DNA of 24,706 nucleotides from CAVYYW01 sp963772845 (GCA_963772845.1 CAVYYW010000039.1:1-24706); one strand, 5' to 3'. Shown: positions 7,605 to 14,210, numbered from the stretch's first letter. Notes: a model not told the origin generated them from the letters alone. Numbers and translations are program-made.

Positions 7605-7988
7605 ATGTTTCATTATACCGTCACTGCAGAAAAAGATTTGGAAGCATCAATAAAGGCCTTAGAAGATAGCTTGAAAACCGAGAAGTTTGGTGTGCTTTGG
7701 GATTTTGATATTAATGAAAAGCTTGAAGGAAAAGGCTTGAATCTTAGTGATAAATTCAGAGTGCTGGAAGTATGCAATCCTGAAGAGGCCCATAAGGTTC
7801 TCTCAATAAATCCTTTAGCAAGCTACTTCCTTCCATGTAAAATTGTTGTTTATGAAGAAGGGGAGTCTGTAAAAATCGGCATGCCTCGGCCAACTTCACT
7901 AATCAGTATGGTTGAGGATGACCAGCTAAAAGAAATTGCGCAATCTATTGAGAACCGTTTGATTCAGTGCATAAACAGCAGTCTTTAA
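7605..7988 (+). CDS. DUF302 family protein
   Basis: A 127-residue protein of the DUF302 family, recognised by the N-terminal ferredoxin-like repeat pattern (YTVTAEKDLEASIKALEDSL...FGVLWDFDINEKL), the V-x-E-V-C-N-P motif (Cys about residue 57) and the P-C-K-I-V-V-Y-E-x-G segment (Cys about residue 86). The two conserved Cys could handle sulfur or bind metal. Function is not established. RBS GGGAGAGGG precedes ATG 7605. It is third in the operator-controlled unit and ends about 90 bp before the repressor gene. DUF302 genes often neighbour rhodanese and sulfur-oxidation genes, consistent with this context. Confidence 0.85.
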   Translation: MFHYTVTAEKDLEASIKALEDSLKTEKFGVLWDFDINEKLEGKGLNLSDKFRVLEVCNPEEAHKVLSINPLASYFLPCKIVVYEEGESVKIGMPRPTSLISMVEDDQLKEIAQSIENRLIQCINSSL

Positions 7989-8018
7989 TAATTACTATAT
8001 TTACCTGTCTTTTCTTCT

Positions 8019-8046
8019 TTGACTTTTATACGTCTCAGGGTATAAT
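8019..8046 (+). promoter_or_regulatory. Promoter of the repressor gene with a degenerate operator
   Basis: TTGACT (8019-8024), a 16-bp spacer and consensus TATAAT (8041-8046). The segment TATACGTCTCAGGGTATA (8027-8044) occupies the same place and length as the operator at 6501-6518. It keeps an intact right half (GGGTATA) but a weak left half, suggesting weaker autoregulation of the repressor. Confidence 0.65.
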
Positions 8047-8081
8047 ATGATCTCAATTGGAGAGGACGAGGAGGATTAAAA

Positions 8082-8342
8082 TTGGAATACGATGATAAAG
8101 TAATCAATCGCATGAAAAGAATAGAAGGACAAGTTCGCGGTGTCATTCGAATGATGCAGGAAGGCAAAGATTGCAAAGAGATCGTCTCCCAGATGGCTGC
8201 AGGAAGAAACGCGCTTGACCGGACGATGGCGGTGATTGTCAGTACGAATTTAGAAGAATGCATTCGTGAACAGCTCAGTAACGGGGAACCAACGAATGAA
8301 ATGATTGAAGAAGCGGTCAATTTACTTGTAAAGAGCCGTTGA
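8082..8342 (+). CDS. cstR: CsoR-family persulfide-sensing repressor (CstR type, YrkD-like)
   Basis: An 86-residue all-helical repressor of the CsoR/RcnR/CstR family. The N-terminal signature RMKRIEGQVRGVIRMM is clear. It has two Cys, at positions 31 and 60, as in staphylococcal CstR. The residue four before the second Cys is Asn56, where copper-sensing CsoR has a His ligand. This argues for a thiol/persulfide sensor and against a copper sensor. Reactive sulfur would cross-link the two Cys across the dimer and release DNA. TTG 8082 has a strong RBS (GAGGAGG). Matching operators stand at 6501, 8369, 8415 and 8953. It corresponds to B. subtilis yrkD in locus order. Confidence 0.9.
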   Translation: MEYDDKVINRMKRIEGQVRGVIRMMQEGKDCKEIVSQMAAGRNALDRTMAVIVSTNLEECIREQLSNGEPTNEMIEEAVNLLVKSR

Positions 8343-8384
8343 CACAAAAATAATGAGATGGTATATTAATACCCATCGGGGTAT
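8339..8384 (+). promoter_or_regulatory. Promoter of the DsrE/rhodanese operon plus CstR operator
   Basis: TTGACA (8339-8344, overlapping the repressor's stop codon), a 17-bp spacer and TATATT (8362-8367). The operator ATACCCATCGGGGTAT (8369-8384) covers the expected transcription start. This is the best-preserved operator in the window. Confidence 0.85.
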
Positions 8385-8403
8385 TTAATCCCATTATTTT
8401 TTT
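8346..8403 (+). terminator. Hairpin with T7 tail overlapping the promoter-operator
   Basis: AAAATAATG (8346-8354) can pair with CATTATTTT (about 8392-8400). The operator arms TTAATACCC/GGGTATTTAA pair inside, and a run of seven T ends at 8403. In RNA read through from the repressor gene this could terminate transcription. AU-rich stems make it moderate in strength. Confidence 0.4.
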
Positions 8404-8414
8404 GGACTAATTAT

Positions 8415-8430
8415 ATACCCATACAGGTAT
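8415..8430 (+). promoter_or_regulatory. Second CstR-type operator before the DsrE-like gene
   Basis: ATACCCATACAGGTAT, flanked by TAT on both sides, lies 31 bp downstream of the operator at 8369-8384 (46 bp start to start) and 11 bp before the RBS AAAGGAGG. No well-spaced promoter overlaps it, so it may act as a roadblock or help cooperative binding. Confidence 0.65.
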
Positions 8431-8454
8431 ATGTTTTTATAAAAGGAGGATATT

Positions 8455-8934
8455 ATGGAATTAAAAGAAAAGACAACGATTGTGTTATTTAGCGGAGATA
8501 TGGACAAAGCAATGGCCGCTTATATTATTGCGAACGGTGCAGCGGCATATGACAGAGAGGTCACGATTTTTCATACCTTTTGGGGACTTAATCTGCTAAG
8601 AAAAGATCAGCAGGTCGATGTTAAAAAAGGATGGCTTGAGAAGATGTTCGGTAAGATGATGCCTCGAGGTCCTAAAAAAATGGGATTATCTAAAATGAAC
8701 TATGCAGGAATGGGCCCAAAAATGATTCAGCATGTTATGAAGAAGCACAATGCTGTGCCATTGCCTGAACTTGTAGAAATGGCAAAAGAACAAGGGATTA
8801 AGCTTGTGGCATGTACGATGACAATGGATCTGCTAGGTCTGCATCAGGAAGAATTAATTGATGACATCGATTATGCCGGTGTTGCCGCATACCTTGGAGA
8901 TGCCAACGAAGCGAATCATAATTTATTCATTTAA
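8455..8934 (+). CDS. yrkE: DsrE/DsrF-like sulfur-relay protein (YrkE-like)
   Basis: A 159-residue DsrE-family (DsrE2/'peroxiredoxin family') protein, a sulfur carrier. The N-terminal strand TTIVLFSGDMDKAMAAYIIANGAAAYDREVTIFHTFWGL is the family hallmark. The conserved sulfur-carrying Cys is Cys120 in KLVACTMTMDLLG. A Met/Lys/Gly-rich central loop (about 61-95) is typical of the YrkE group. RBS AAAGGAGG precedes ATG 8455. It is the first gene behind the operators at 8369 and 8415 and is followed by the rhodanese gene, which has its own upstream operator. It probably accepts sulfane sulfur from rhodanese or TusA partners. Confidence 0.88.
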   Translation: MELKEKTTIVLFSGDMDKAMAAYIIANGAAAYDREVTIFHTFWGLNLLRKDQQVDVKKGWLEKMFGKMMPRGPKKMGLSKMNYAGMGPKMIQHVMKKHNAVPLPELVEMAKEQGIKLVACTMTMDLLGLHQEELIDDIDYAGVAAYLGDANEANHNLFI

Positions 8935-8952
8935 TTTTTTTTAAAGAGAATT

Positions 8953-8968
8953 ATACCTATAGGGGTAC
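8953..8968 (+). promoter_or_regulatory. CstR-type operator upstream of the free rhodanese gene
   Basis: ATACCTATAGGGGTAC matches the operator pattern with one mismatch in the right arm. It lies in the 61-bp gap after the DsrE-like gene, just before the RBS AAAGGAG. No clear -35/-10 pair accompanies it. Confidence 0.6.
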
Positions 8969-8995
8969 TTTTGGAAAAGAGAAAGGAGAATGACA

Positions 8996-9298
8996 ATGAT
9001 TAAAAATATTATGCCTGAAGAAGTGTATGAACAGCTTAAAAGCAATCAGGACTTAAGTATTATTGATGTACGAGAAGATGATGAGGTTGCTAAAGGAATG
9101 ATCCCGGGTGCTAAGCATATCCCGCTGGGTCAGATCAGCGACCGGACGAATGAAATTGATAAAAATAAAGAACACATCATGGTGTGCCGCTCTGGAGGAC
9201 GGAGCAGTAAGGCAAGTGAGATTCTGAGCAACGAAGGGTTCAATGTGAGAAACCTTGTTGGCGGAATGACAGCTTGGGATGCTAAATACGGACAATAA
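8996..9298 (+). CDS. Single-domain rhodanese
   Basis: A 100-residue cytosolic rhodanese, a minimal sulfurtransferase domain without anchor. It shows LSIIDVREDDEVAKGMIPGAKHIPL and the catalytic loop CRSGGRS (Cys64), then the closing VGGMTAW motif. The start is ATG 8996, because AAAGGAG lies seven bases upstream. ATG 8990 is only one base from that RBS. It is followed after 25 bp by the TusA-rhodanese gene. The protein probably moves persulfide between the dioxygenase fusions and the TusA/DsrE carriers. Confidence 0.92.
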   Translation: MIKNIMPEEVYEQLKSNQDLSIIDVREDDEVAKGMIPGAKHIPLGQISDRTNEIDKNKEHIMVCRSGGRSSKASEILSNEGFNVRNLVGGMTAWDAKYGQ

Positions 9299-9323
9299 AT
9301 TTAAATAATAAGAGGTGTTTTAA

Positions 9324-9896
9324 ATGGAAATAGAAGTTAATAAAGTACTTGATGCAAAAGGTCTCGCGTGCCCGATGCCGATCATCCGCACGAAAAAAAT
9401 GATGACTGAATTAACAGCCGGTGAGGTCTTGGAAGTTCAAGCAACCGATAAAGGTTCAACGGCTGATCTACAAGCTTGGGCAAATAAAACAGGCCACAAT
9501 TATATTGGGACTGTTGAAGAAAGCGGCGTATTAAAGCATTATCTTCGGAAATCAACACCTGAAGAAGAAAAAGAAGATACCAAGCATCCGCATGTTACCG
9601 ACCTTAAAGATCTGCAGAAGAAACTGGATAATGGCGAAGAAATGACCATTCTGGATGTAAGAGAACCAGCAGAATTTGCTTTTGGTCACATTGCCGATGC
9701 TAAGCATATTCCGATGGGCTCTTTAGAAGCAAGACTGGATGAGCTAAATAAAGAAGACGAAATTTATGTCATTTGCCGTACCGGAAACCGGAGTGACTTT
9801 GCTGCTCAAACGTTATCACAAAACGGGTTTAATAAAGTTACAAATGTGGTGCCAGGAATGGCGGAGTGGGATGGACCTTCCGTAAAAGACAACTAA
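9324..9896 (+). CDS. yrkF: TusA-rhodanese fusion sulfurtransferase (YrkF-like)
   Basis: A 190-residue fusion. Residues 5-75 are a TusA/SirA domain with the carrier motif GLACPMPIIRTKK (Cys16). Residues 90-186 are a rhodanese with ILDVREPAEFAFGHI and the active loop CRTGNRSD (Cys151). A short acidic linker (TPEEEKEDTKHPH) joins them. The order matches B. subtilis YrkF, and the domain content resembles part of staphylococcal CstA. Sulfur can pass between the two Cys within one chain. RBS AAGAGGTG precedes ATG 9324. The TusA half is a close paralogue of the stand-alone TusA at 11438. Confidence 0.93.
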   Translation: MEIEVNKVLDAKGLACPMPIIRTKKMMTELTAGEVLEVQATDKGSTADLQAWANKTGHNYIGTVEESGVLKHYLRKSTPEEEKEDTKHPHVTDLKDLQKKLDNGEEMTILDVREPAEFAFGHIADAKHIPMGSLEARLDELNKEDEIYVICRTGNRSDFAAQTLSQNGFNKVTNVVPGMAEWDGPSVKDN

Positions 9897-9935
9897 AAAA
9901 TCTATAGTATCTATTTAACAAAGGAGTGAAAATCA

Positions 9936-11066
9936 TTGGCTGTTAAGAACATGAAAGCAAGCGAGTTAGCACAAATCATTATTAATAGAGAAAAGCTATT
10001 TATTTTAGATGTTAGAAATTCAGATGAATTTGCTGATTGGAAAATTGAGGGTAAGATGCTTGAGATGCACAATGAGCCTTATTTTAACCTGCTTGACGGT
10101 GTAGATGAACTGGTGGAGAAACTCCCGAAGGATGAACCAGTATTAGTCGTATGCGCGAAAGGTGGTTCTTCAGAATTCGTTGGGGAGGAACTTCTTGAAG
10201 CGGGTTTTGATAAAATATACAGCCTTCAAGGCGGTATGAAAGCATGGAGTGAATATCTAGAGCCTGTTAAAGTTGCGGATTTGAACAACGGTGCAGAGCT
10301 TTACCAATTTGTGCGCCTTGGAAAAGGCTGTCTCTCTTATTTGATTGAATCAGACGGAGAAGCGGCAATCGTCGATACGAATCGTATGACAGATGTGTAT
10401 CAGAATTTTGCAGAAGCAAACAATTTAATGATTAAATATACAATCGACACCCATCTGCACGCAGATCATATTTCCGGTGGACGCCTGCTTGCCAGAAAGC
10501 TGAACGCTGACTATTATCTGCCGCCAAAAGACGCTGAAGAGGTCACTTTTGACTATAAATCACTTCAAGACGGATCAGAGCTTCATGTTGGAAAAACGAG
10601 CATTCAAGTACAGGCTGTGTATTCACCTGGACACACGATCGGCAGCACCTCACTCATAATAGATAATCAATACCTTTTGACTGGTGATATTTTGTTTGTC
10701 GACTCAATCGGACGCCCTGATCTTGCCGGAAAGGCACAGGACTGGGTTGAAGATCTGCGGGAAACACTTTATCAGCGCTATAAAGACTTGTCTGAGGACC
10801 TCATTGTCATGCCCGCTCACTTTTCAAAAATCAGTGAGTTGAATGACGATGGAACGGTTCAAGCGAGATTAGGCGATCTGTACAGTAAAAATGCTGGCCT
10901 ACAGGTTACTGACAAAGAAGAATTCCGGAAAATGGTTAGCGAAAACCTGCCGCCGCAGCCAAATGCCTATCAGGAAATCCGTCAATTGAACATGGGCAAA
11001 ATAGCAGCGGACGAAGAACAGCAGCGTGATATGGAAATGGGTCCTAACCGCTGTGCTGTAAGTTAA
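9936..11066 (+). CDS. Rhodanese-metallo-beta-lactamase fusion (persulfide dioxygenase-like)
   Basis: A 376-residue two-domain enzyme. Residues 1-108 are a rhodanese (LFILDVRNSDEFADW; catalytic loop CAKGGSS, Cys73; QGGMKAW). Residues 118-340 are a metallo-beta-lactamase-fold domain of the ETHE1/glyoxalase II group. Its metal ligands are THLHADH (His173, His175, Asp177, His178), PGHT (His233), TGD (Asp251) and PAH (His295). GRPDLAG is the persulfide-dioxygenase-type signature. It would oxidise the persulfide formed on the rhodanese or on a low-molecular-weight thiol to sulfite. The start is TTG 9936, with AAAGGAG nine bases upstream. The repeat at 11084-11325 separates it from the following operon genes. 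Confidence 0.9.
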   Translation: MAVKNMKASELAQIIINREKLFILDVRNSDEFADWKIEGKMLEMHNEPYFNLLDGVDELVEKLPKDEPVLVVCAKGGSSEFVGEELLEAGFDKIYSLQGGMKAWSEYLEPVKVADLNNGAELYQFVRLGKGCLSYLIESDGEAAIVDTNRMTDVYQNFAEANNLMIKYTIDTHLHADHISGGRLLARKLNADYYLPPKDAEEVTFDYKSLQDGSELHVGKTSIQVQAVYSPGHTIGSTSLIIDNQYLLTGDILFVDSIGRPDLAGKAQDWVEDLRETLYQRYKDLSEDLIVMPAHFSKISELNDDGTVQARLGDLYSKNAGLQVTDKEEFRKMVSENLPPQPNAYQEIRQLNMGKIAADEEQQRDMEMGPNRCAVS

Positions 11067-11083
11067 AAAGGGAATGTCATTCT

Positions 11084-11325
11084 AAAAGTCCCCATTGGCG
11101 TCGTGGTTGTTGATTTCCACTTTAGGCTGCTCGCTTTCCACGGGCACGGCCTCAGCTAACTTTGGCCATGACTCTTTGTGCGCCAAAGTGGATCTTCGGA
11201 CGCGTGCTAGTCAAGTAGGAGTCTCGCGGAACGCCCGCGGAAAGCGAGTGCCTGCCACGGAGATCAGCAATCAAGTTTACTTCGCCTGCATTAATGGGAC
11301 TTTTTCAGTGCCTTTATCAGGATGA
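11084..11325. repeat. Imperfect-palindrome intergenic repeat inserted in the sulfur operon
   Basis: Noncoding element of about 240 bp. CTCGCTTTCC (left arm) pairs with GGAAAGCGAG (right arm), and an inner AACTTTGG/CCAAAGT hairpin lies between. GGAGTCTCGCGG and GGGACTTTTTCAGTG link it to the repeat at 1-245. GC content is visibly higher than its neighbours. Apart from an RBS, nothing recognisable lies between it and the TusA start (11326-11437). Confidence 0.7.
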
Positions 11326-11437
11326 CCAGTCGAGACCCCACATCATATGGGTTCATTGCGAGGCGATTTGCTAAATTAAGAGGGACACAATCACTACGTT
11401 TACGAAAACAGTCTTTAAAAAAACAGGAGGAATTATA

Positions 11438-11671
11438 ATGAGTTTAGAAGCAGCGAAAGTATTAGATGCAAAAGGGCTAGCTTGTCCTATGCCAATCGTA
11501 AGAACAAAAAAGGCAATGGATGAAGTGAATTCCGGAGAGATCTTAGAAATTCATGCAACAGATAAAGGTGCAAAAAGCGATTTAGCTGCATGGGCAAAGT
11601 CAGGCGGACACGAACTTCTTGACCAGTCTGAAGAAAATGGTGTTTTCAAGTTCTGGATCAAGAAGAAATAA
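11438..11671 (+). CDS. yrkI: TusA/SirA-family sulfur carrier (YrkI-like)
   Basis: A 77-residue stand-alone TusA protein. The carrier motif is GLACPMPIVRTKK with Cys16. The rest follows the family (ILEIHATDKGAKSDLAAWAKSGGHELL...GVFKFWIKKK). It is nearly the same in the first 25 residues as the TusA half of the fusion at 9324, so one arose from the other by duplication. RBS AGGAGG precedes ATG 11438. It is followed by the TauE/SafE permease, in the order seen in B. subtilis (yrkI-yrkJ). It hands sulfur to or from the rhodaneses. Confidence 0.93.
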   Translation: MSLEAAKVLDAKGLACPMPIVRTKKAMDEVNSGEILEIHATDKGAKSDLAAWAKSGGHELLDQSEENGVFKFWIKKK

Positions 11672-11729
11672 GAGAAGATAATATTTCTATGTATCTTCGG
11701 CCGGGAGCTGCCGGAGAGGAGGTTCTCAA

Positions 11730-12506
11730 GTGTCGATAACATTTATAATTTTATTATTTGTCCTAGGCTTTATTGGCTCTTTTCTCTCCGGTATGCTTGG
11801 GGTTGGGGGAGCAATTATTAATTATCCGATGCTGCTTTACATTCCAGCATTATTCGGATTATCAGCTTTATCCGCCCATGATGTATCGGGGATCGTGGCT
11901 GTCCAAGTGTTTTTTGCCACGTTAAGTGGTGTATTCGCCTATAGAAAAAGTGGGTATCTTAATAAGAGCCTTATCTTGACGATGGGGATCAGCATTTTAA
12001 TCGGCAGTTTGCTTGGCGGGTTTGGCTCCGAATGGGTCTCAGAGTCGGTTGTAAATATCGTCTATGGTGTCCTGGCATTGCTCGCTGTCATTCTGATGTT
12101 TATCCCGAAAAAAGAAAAAGGATTAGCGGATCAGAAGCTTCATTACAGTTTATTTTTAGCTGCCAGTCTTTCTTTTCTGGTTGGAATTAGTGCCGGGATT
12201 GTTGGGGCAGGCGGGGCATTTCTCCTTGTGCCGATCATGCTTACCGTATTGAAGGTTCCGATGAGAGTGACCATTGCTACGTCGCTCGCCGTTACGTTTA
12301 TCTCATCAATCGGTTCCACGGCAGGAAAGCTGATGTCTCACCAAATTCTGTTTCTGCCGGCTCTGGTTCTTGTGATTGCTAGCATCATTGCCTCGCCAAT
12401 CGGGGCAAAAGTGGGACAAAAGGCGAATCCAAAAGTTTTAAAGTGGATTTTGATTATATTAATTATGCTCACTGCTGTAAAAGTATGGAGTGACATTTTA
12501 TTTTAA
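11730..12506 (+). CDS. yrkJ: TauE/SafE-family membrane permease (YrkJ-like)
   Basis: A 258-residue polytopic membrane protein with about eight helices arranged as two related halves. Each half has the Gly-rich repeat of the TauE/SafE (DUF81) family: GFIGSFLSGMLGVGGAIINYPML near the start and VGISAGIVGAGGAFLLVPIML in the middle. These proteins export sulfite, sulfoacetate or similar sulfur anions; here sulfite made by the persulfide dioxygenases is the likely cargo. The start is GTG 11730, supported by GAGGAGG. The next gene begins 13 bp downstream. The same neighbourhood (TauE with CstA/CstB) is known in the staphylococcal cst operon. Confidence 0.9.
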   Translation: MSITFIILLFVLGFIGSFLSGMLGVGGAIINYPMLLYIPALFGLSALSAHDVSGIVAVQVFFATLSGVFAYRKSGYLNKSLILTMGISILIGSLLGGFGSEWVSESVVNIVYGVLALLAVILMFIPKKEKGLADQKLHYSLFLAASLSFLVGISAGIVGAGGAFLLVPIMLTVLKVPMRVTIATSLAVTFISSIGSTAGKLMSHQILFLPALVLVIASIIASPIGAKVGQKANPKVLKWILIILIMLTAVKVWSDILF

Positions 12507-12519
12507 GGAGGAATGAACG

Positions 12520-13908
12520 ATGTTTTTTAGATCTTTTTTTGATGAAAAACTCGCGCAATATTCTTACATGGTAGGATGTCAAAAAACGGGTGAAGCGATT
12601 GTCATTGACCCTGCGAGAAATATTGAACCTTATTTTGCTGAGGCAAAAAAAGAGGGACTAACCATTCATGCCGCGGCTGAAACGCACATTCATGCTGACT
12701 TTGTCTCTGGCGCCAGAGAGCTTGGTGTTCGTCATGGCGTGAAGCTCTATCTTTCTGATGAAGGCGACCAGGACTGGAAACACAAGTACTTAGATGAGGT
12801 TGAGCATGTGAAATTAACCGATGGCTCTGCCTTTTCAATCGGCAATGTTGGGTTTGAAGTGATGCATACTCCAGGGCATACTCCTGAAAGCCTATCGTTT
12901 ATTTTAACGGATCATGGCGGAGGGATGAACGAGCCAATGGGTATCTTCACAGGTGACTTTGTGTTTGTCGGTGATGTGGGCCGTCCTGATCTGCTTGAAA
13001 AAGCAGCAAACGTGTCAGGGAGTGCGGAGACAGGTGCACGTGACATGTTCCGCTCACTTAAACGATTTAAAGAACTTCCGGACTTTTTACAACTATGGCC
13101 GGGGCACGGTGCAGGAAGCGCCTGCGGTAAATCGCTTGGTGCTGTGCCAATGTCAACAACAGGTTATGAAAAGCGCAGCAACTGGGCACTGAAGGAAACG
13201 GATGAGGAAAGCTTTGTCAAAGCATTGCTGTCTGAACAGCCAGAGCCGCCGAAATATTTCGGTGTGATGAAAGAAGTTAATAAAAAGGGCCCTGAGCTTC
13301 GGATTCAGGATTCCGTTTCTCGGATAGAGGACGCCAAGCAGGTGCAAGAAATGCTGGACAGTGAAGCATATACAGTACTGGATACGAGACCAGCGAAGGC
13401 ATTCAGCAAGAAGCACCTTAAGGGATCTATCAATATTCCGCATAACAAGGCATTCCCGAATTGGGCAGGCTGGTTGATCGACTATGATAAGAAAATCGTT
13501 CTAATTTCTGACGAGGAACAGGTTGGCCAAGTGAAGCAGTCACTTCAGTCAATCGGTCTCGATAATCTTGAAGGCTTCTCTGAACCGGACCACTTGCTTA
13601 ACAGTGATCTTGAATCAGAAAGCTATGATCAGATTTCACCTGAATCATTAAAGGAACGACTTAATGATGATGACCTTTTTGTTCTTGATGTGAGAAATCA
13701 AGGCGAATGGGACAGCGGTCATATTGATCAGGCGCATCACATTATGCTTGGCAAATTGCCGGATCGGACAAGCGAGCTTCCTGAAAACAAGGACATTGTC
13801 GTCCATTGTCAGTCAGGTGCCCGTTCATCCATTGCAGTCAGTGTTCTCCAAGCGTATGGTTTCAAAAATGTGCTGAACTTAACAGGCGGCTACGGTGCAT
13901 GGAAATAA
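12520..13908 (+). CDS. cstB: CstB-like persulfide dioxygenase-sulfurtransferase
   Basis: A 462-residue three-domain enzyme. Residues 1-240 are a metallo-beta-lactamase domain of ETHE1 type: THIHADF (His56, His58, Asp60), PGHT (His120), TGDFVFVGDVGRPD (Asp146) and PGHG (His196). Residues 265-360 are a rhodanese-like domain without a catalytic Cys (IVLISDEE where the loop should be). Residues 370-462 are an active rhodanese with CQSGARSS (Cys430). This order (dioxygenase, pseudo-rhodanese, rhodanese) is that of staphylococcal CstB, which converts persulfides to thiosulfate. Phe61 replaces the fourth His of the HxHxDH motif, compatible with a single-iron site. AAGGAGG precedes ATG 12520. It is the last gene before a strong terminator. 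Confidence 0.93.
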   Translation: MFFRSFFDEKLAQYSYMVGCQKTGEAIVIDPARNIEPYFAEAKKEGLTIHAAAETHIHADFVSGARELGVRHGVKLYLSDEGDQDWKHKYLDEVEHVKLTDGSAFSIGNVGFEVMHTPGHTPESLSFILTDHGGGMNEPMGIFTGDFVFVGDVGRPDLLEKAANVSGSAETGARDMFRSLKRFKELPDFLQLWPGHGAGSACGKSLGAVPMSTTGYEKRSNWALKETDEESFVKALLSEQPEPPKYFGVMKEVNKKGPELRIQDSVSRIEDAKQVQEMLDSEAYTVLDTRPAKAFSKKHLKGSINIPHNKAFPNWAGWLIDYDKKIVLISDEEQVGQVKQSLQSIGLDNLEGFSEPDHLLNSDLESESYDQISPESLKERLNDDDLFVLDVRNQGEWDSGHIDQAHHIMLGKLPDRTSELPENKDIVVHCQSGARSSIAVSVLQAYGFKNVLNLTGGYGAWK

Positions 13909-13923
13909 AGTGTTAATCAACGG

Positions 13924-13951
13924 ACGGAGCGGGAAACCGCTCCGTTTTTTT
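13924..13951 (+). terminator. Terminator of the sulfur operon
   Basis: Perfect 9-bp GC-rich stem ACGGAGCGG/CCGCTCCGT around a GAAA tetraloop, followed by seven T. It lies 15 bp after the cstB-like stop. Confidence 0.95.
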
Positions 13952-13972
13952 GTTGAGAAAAAAACAAAATTT

Positions 13973-14099
13973 GGGAAGTGGCAAACAAATGCTGCAAAGT
14001 GGCAGATAAATCGTTGGAAGTGGCAGGCAAACTCAAGGAAGTGGCGGGCAAATCGTTGGAAGTGGCAAACAAATTCGGGAAGCGGAACAAACACGCGTA
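13973..14099. repeat. 21-bp tandem array 1 (core GGAAGTGGCAAACAAAT)
   Basis: The AAGTGGC core starts at 13976, 13997, 14018, 14039 and 14060, exactly 21 bp apart. A degenerate sixth unit starts at 14080. The first 15-17 bp of each unit are conserved and the last 4-6 vary. Because 21 is a multiple of three, several frames stay open and read as heptapeptide repeats, but no RBS or start supports translation. It lies just beyond the operon terminator. Confidence 0.85.
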
Positions 14100-14147
14100 G
14101 TGGGAACGGTCCCAAACCTCTTAAAGTACCTTCAAGTTCAATTAGGA

Positions 14148-14210
14148 AGCTGATTTTACTTCATGCCCTAAAAAATCAGCTGTATTTCATGAAAAATCAT
14201 GATTTTTCAT
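14148..14210. repeat. Inverted repeat and perfect 22-bp palindrome
   Basis: AGCTGATTTT (14148-14157) is inverted at 14172-14181 around a 14-base loop. A perfect 22-bp palindrome centred on ATCATGAT follows at 14189-14210. No gene is visible between 13952 and 14363; this stretch holds the 21-bp array, these palindromes and a terminator. Confidence 0.7.

Noticed and set aside
8019..8342. Copper-sensing CsoR and a copper resistance operon
   Set aside because: The His ligand four residues before the second Cys is Asn. No copA, copZ or other copper gene is present, and the neighbours are all sulfur-handling proteins.
11095..11325. Open frame of 76 codons inside the intergenic repeat
   Set aside because: It lies fully within the imperfect palindrome shared in blocks with 1-245, has no RBS, and its composition follows the repeat, not a protein.
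11336..11356. ACCCC...TATGGGT inverted repeat as a further CstR operator before tusA
   Set aside because: It lacks the ATACC and GGTAT arms of the four good sites, and no promoter hexamers are placed around it.
13973..14099. Possible small CRISPR array
   Set aside because: Period is 21 bp with only 4-6 variable bases per unit, no 25-37 bp repeat, no spacer-sized intervals and no cas genes in the window.
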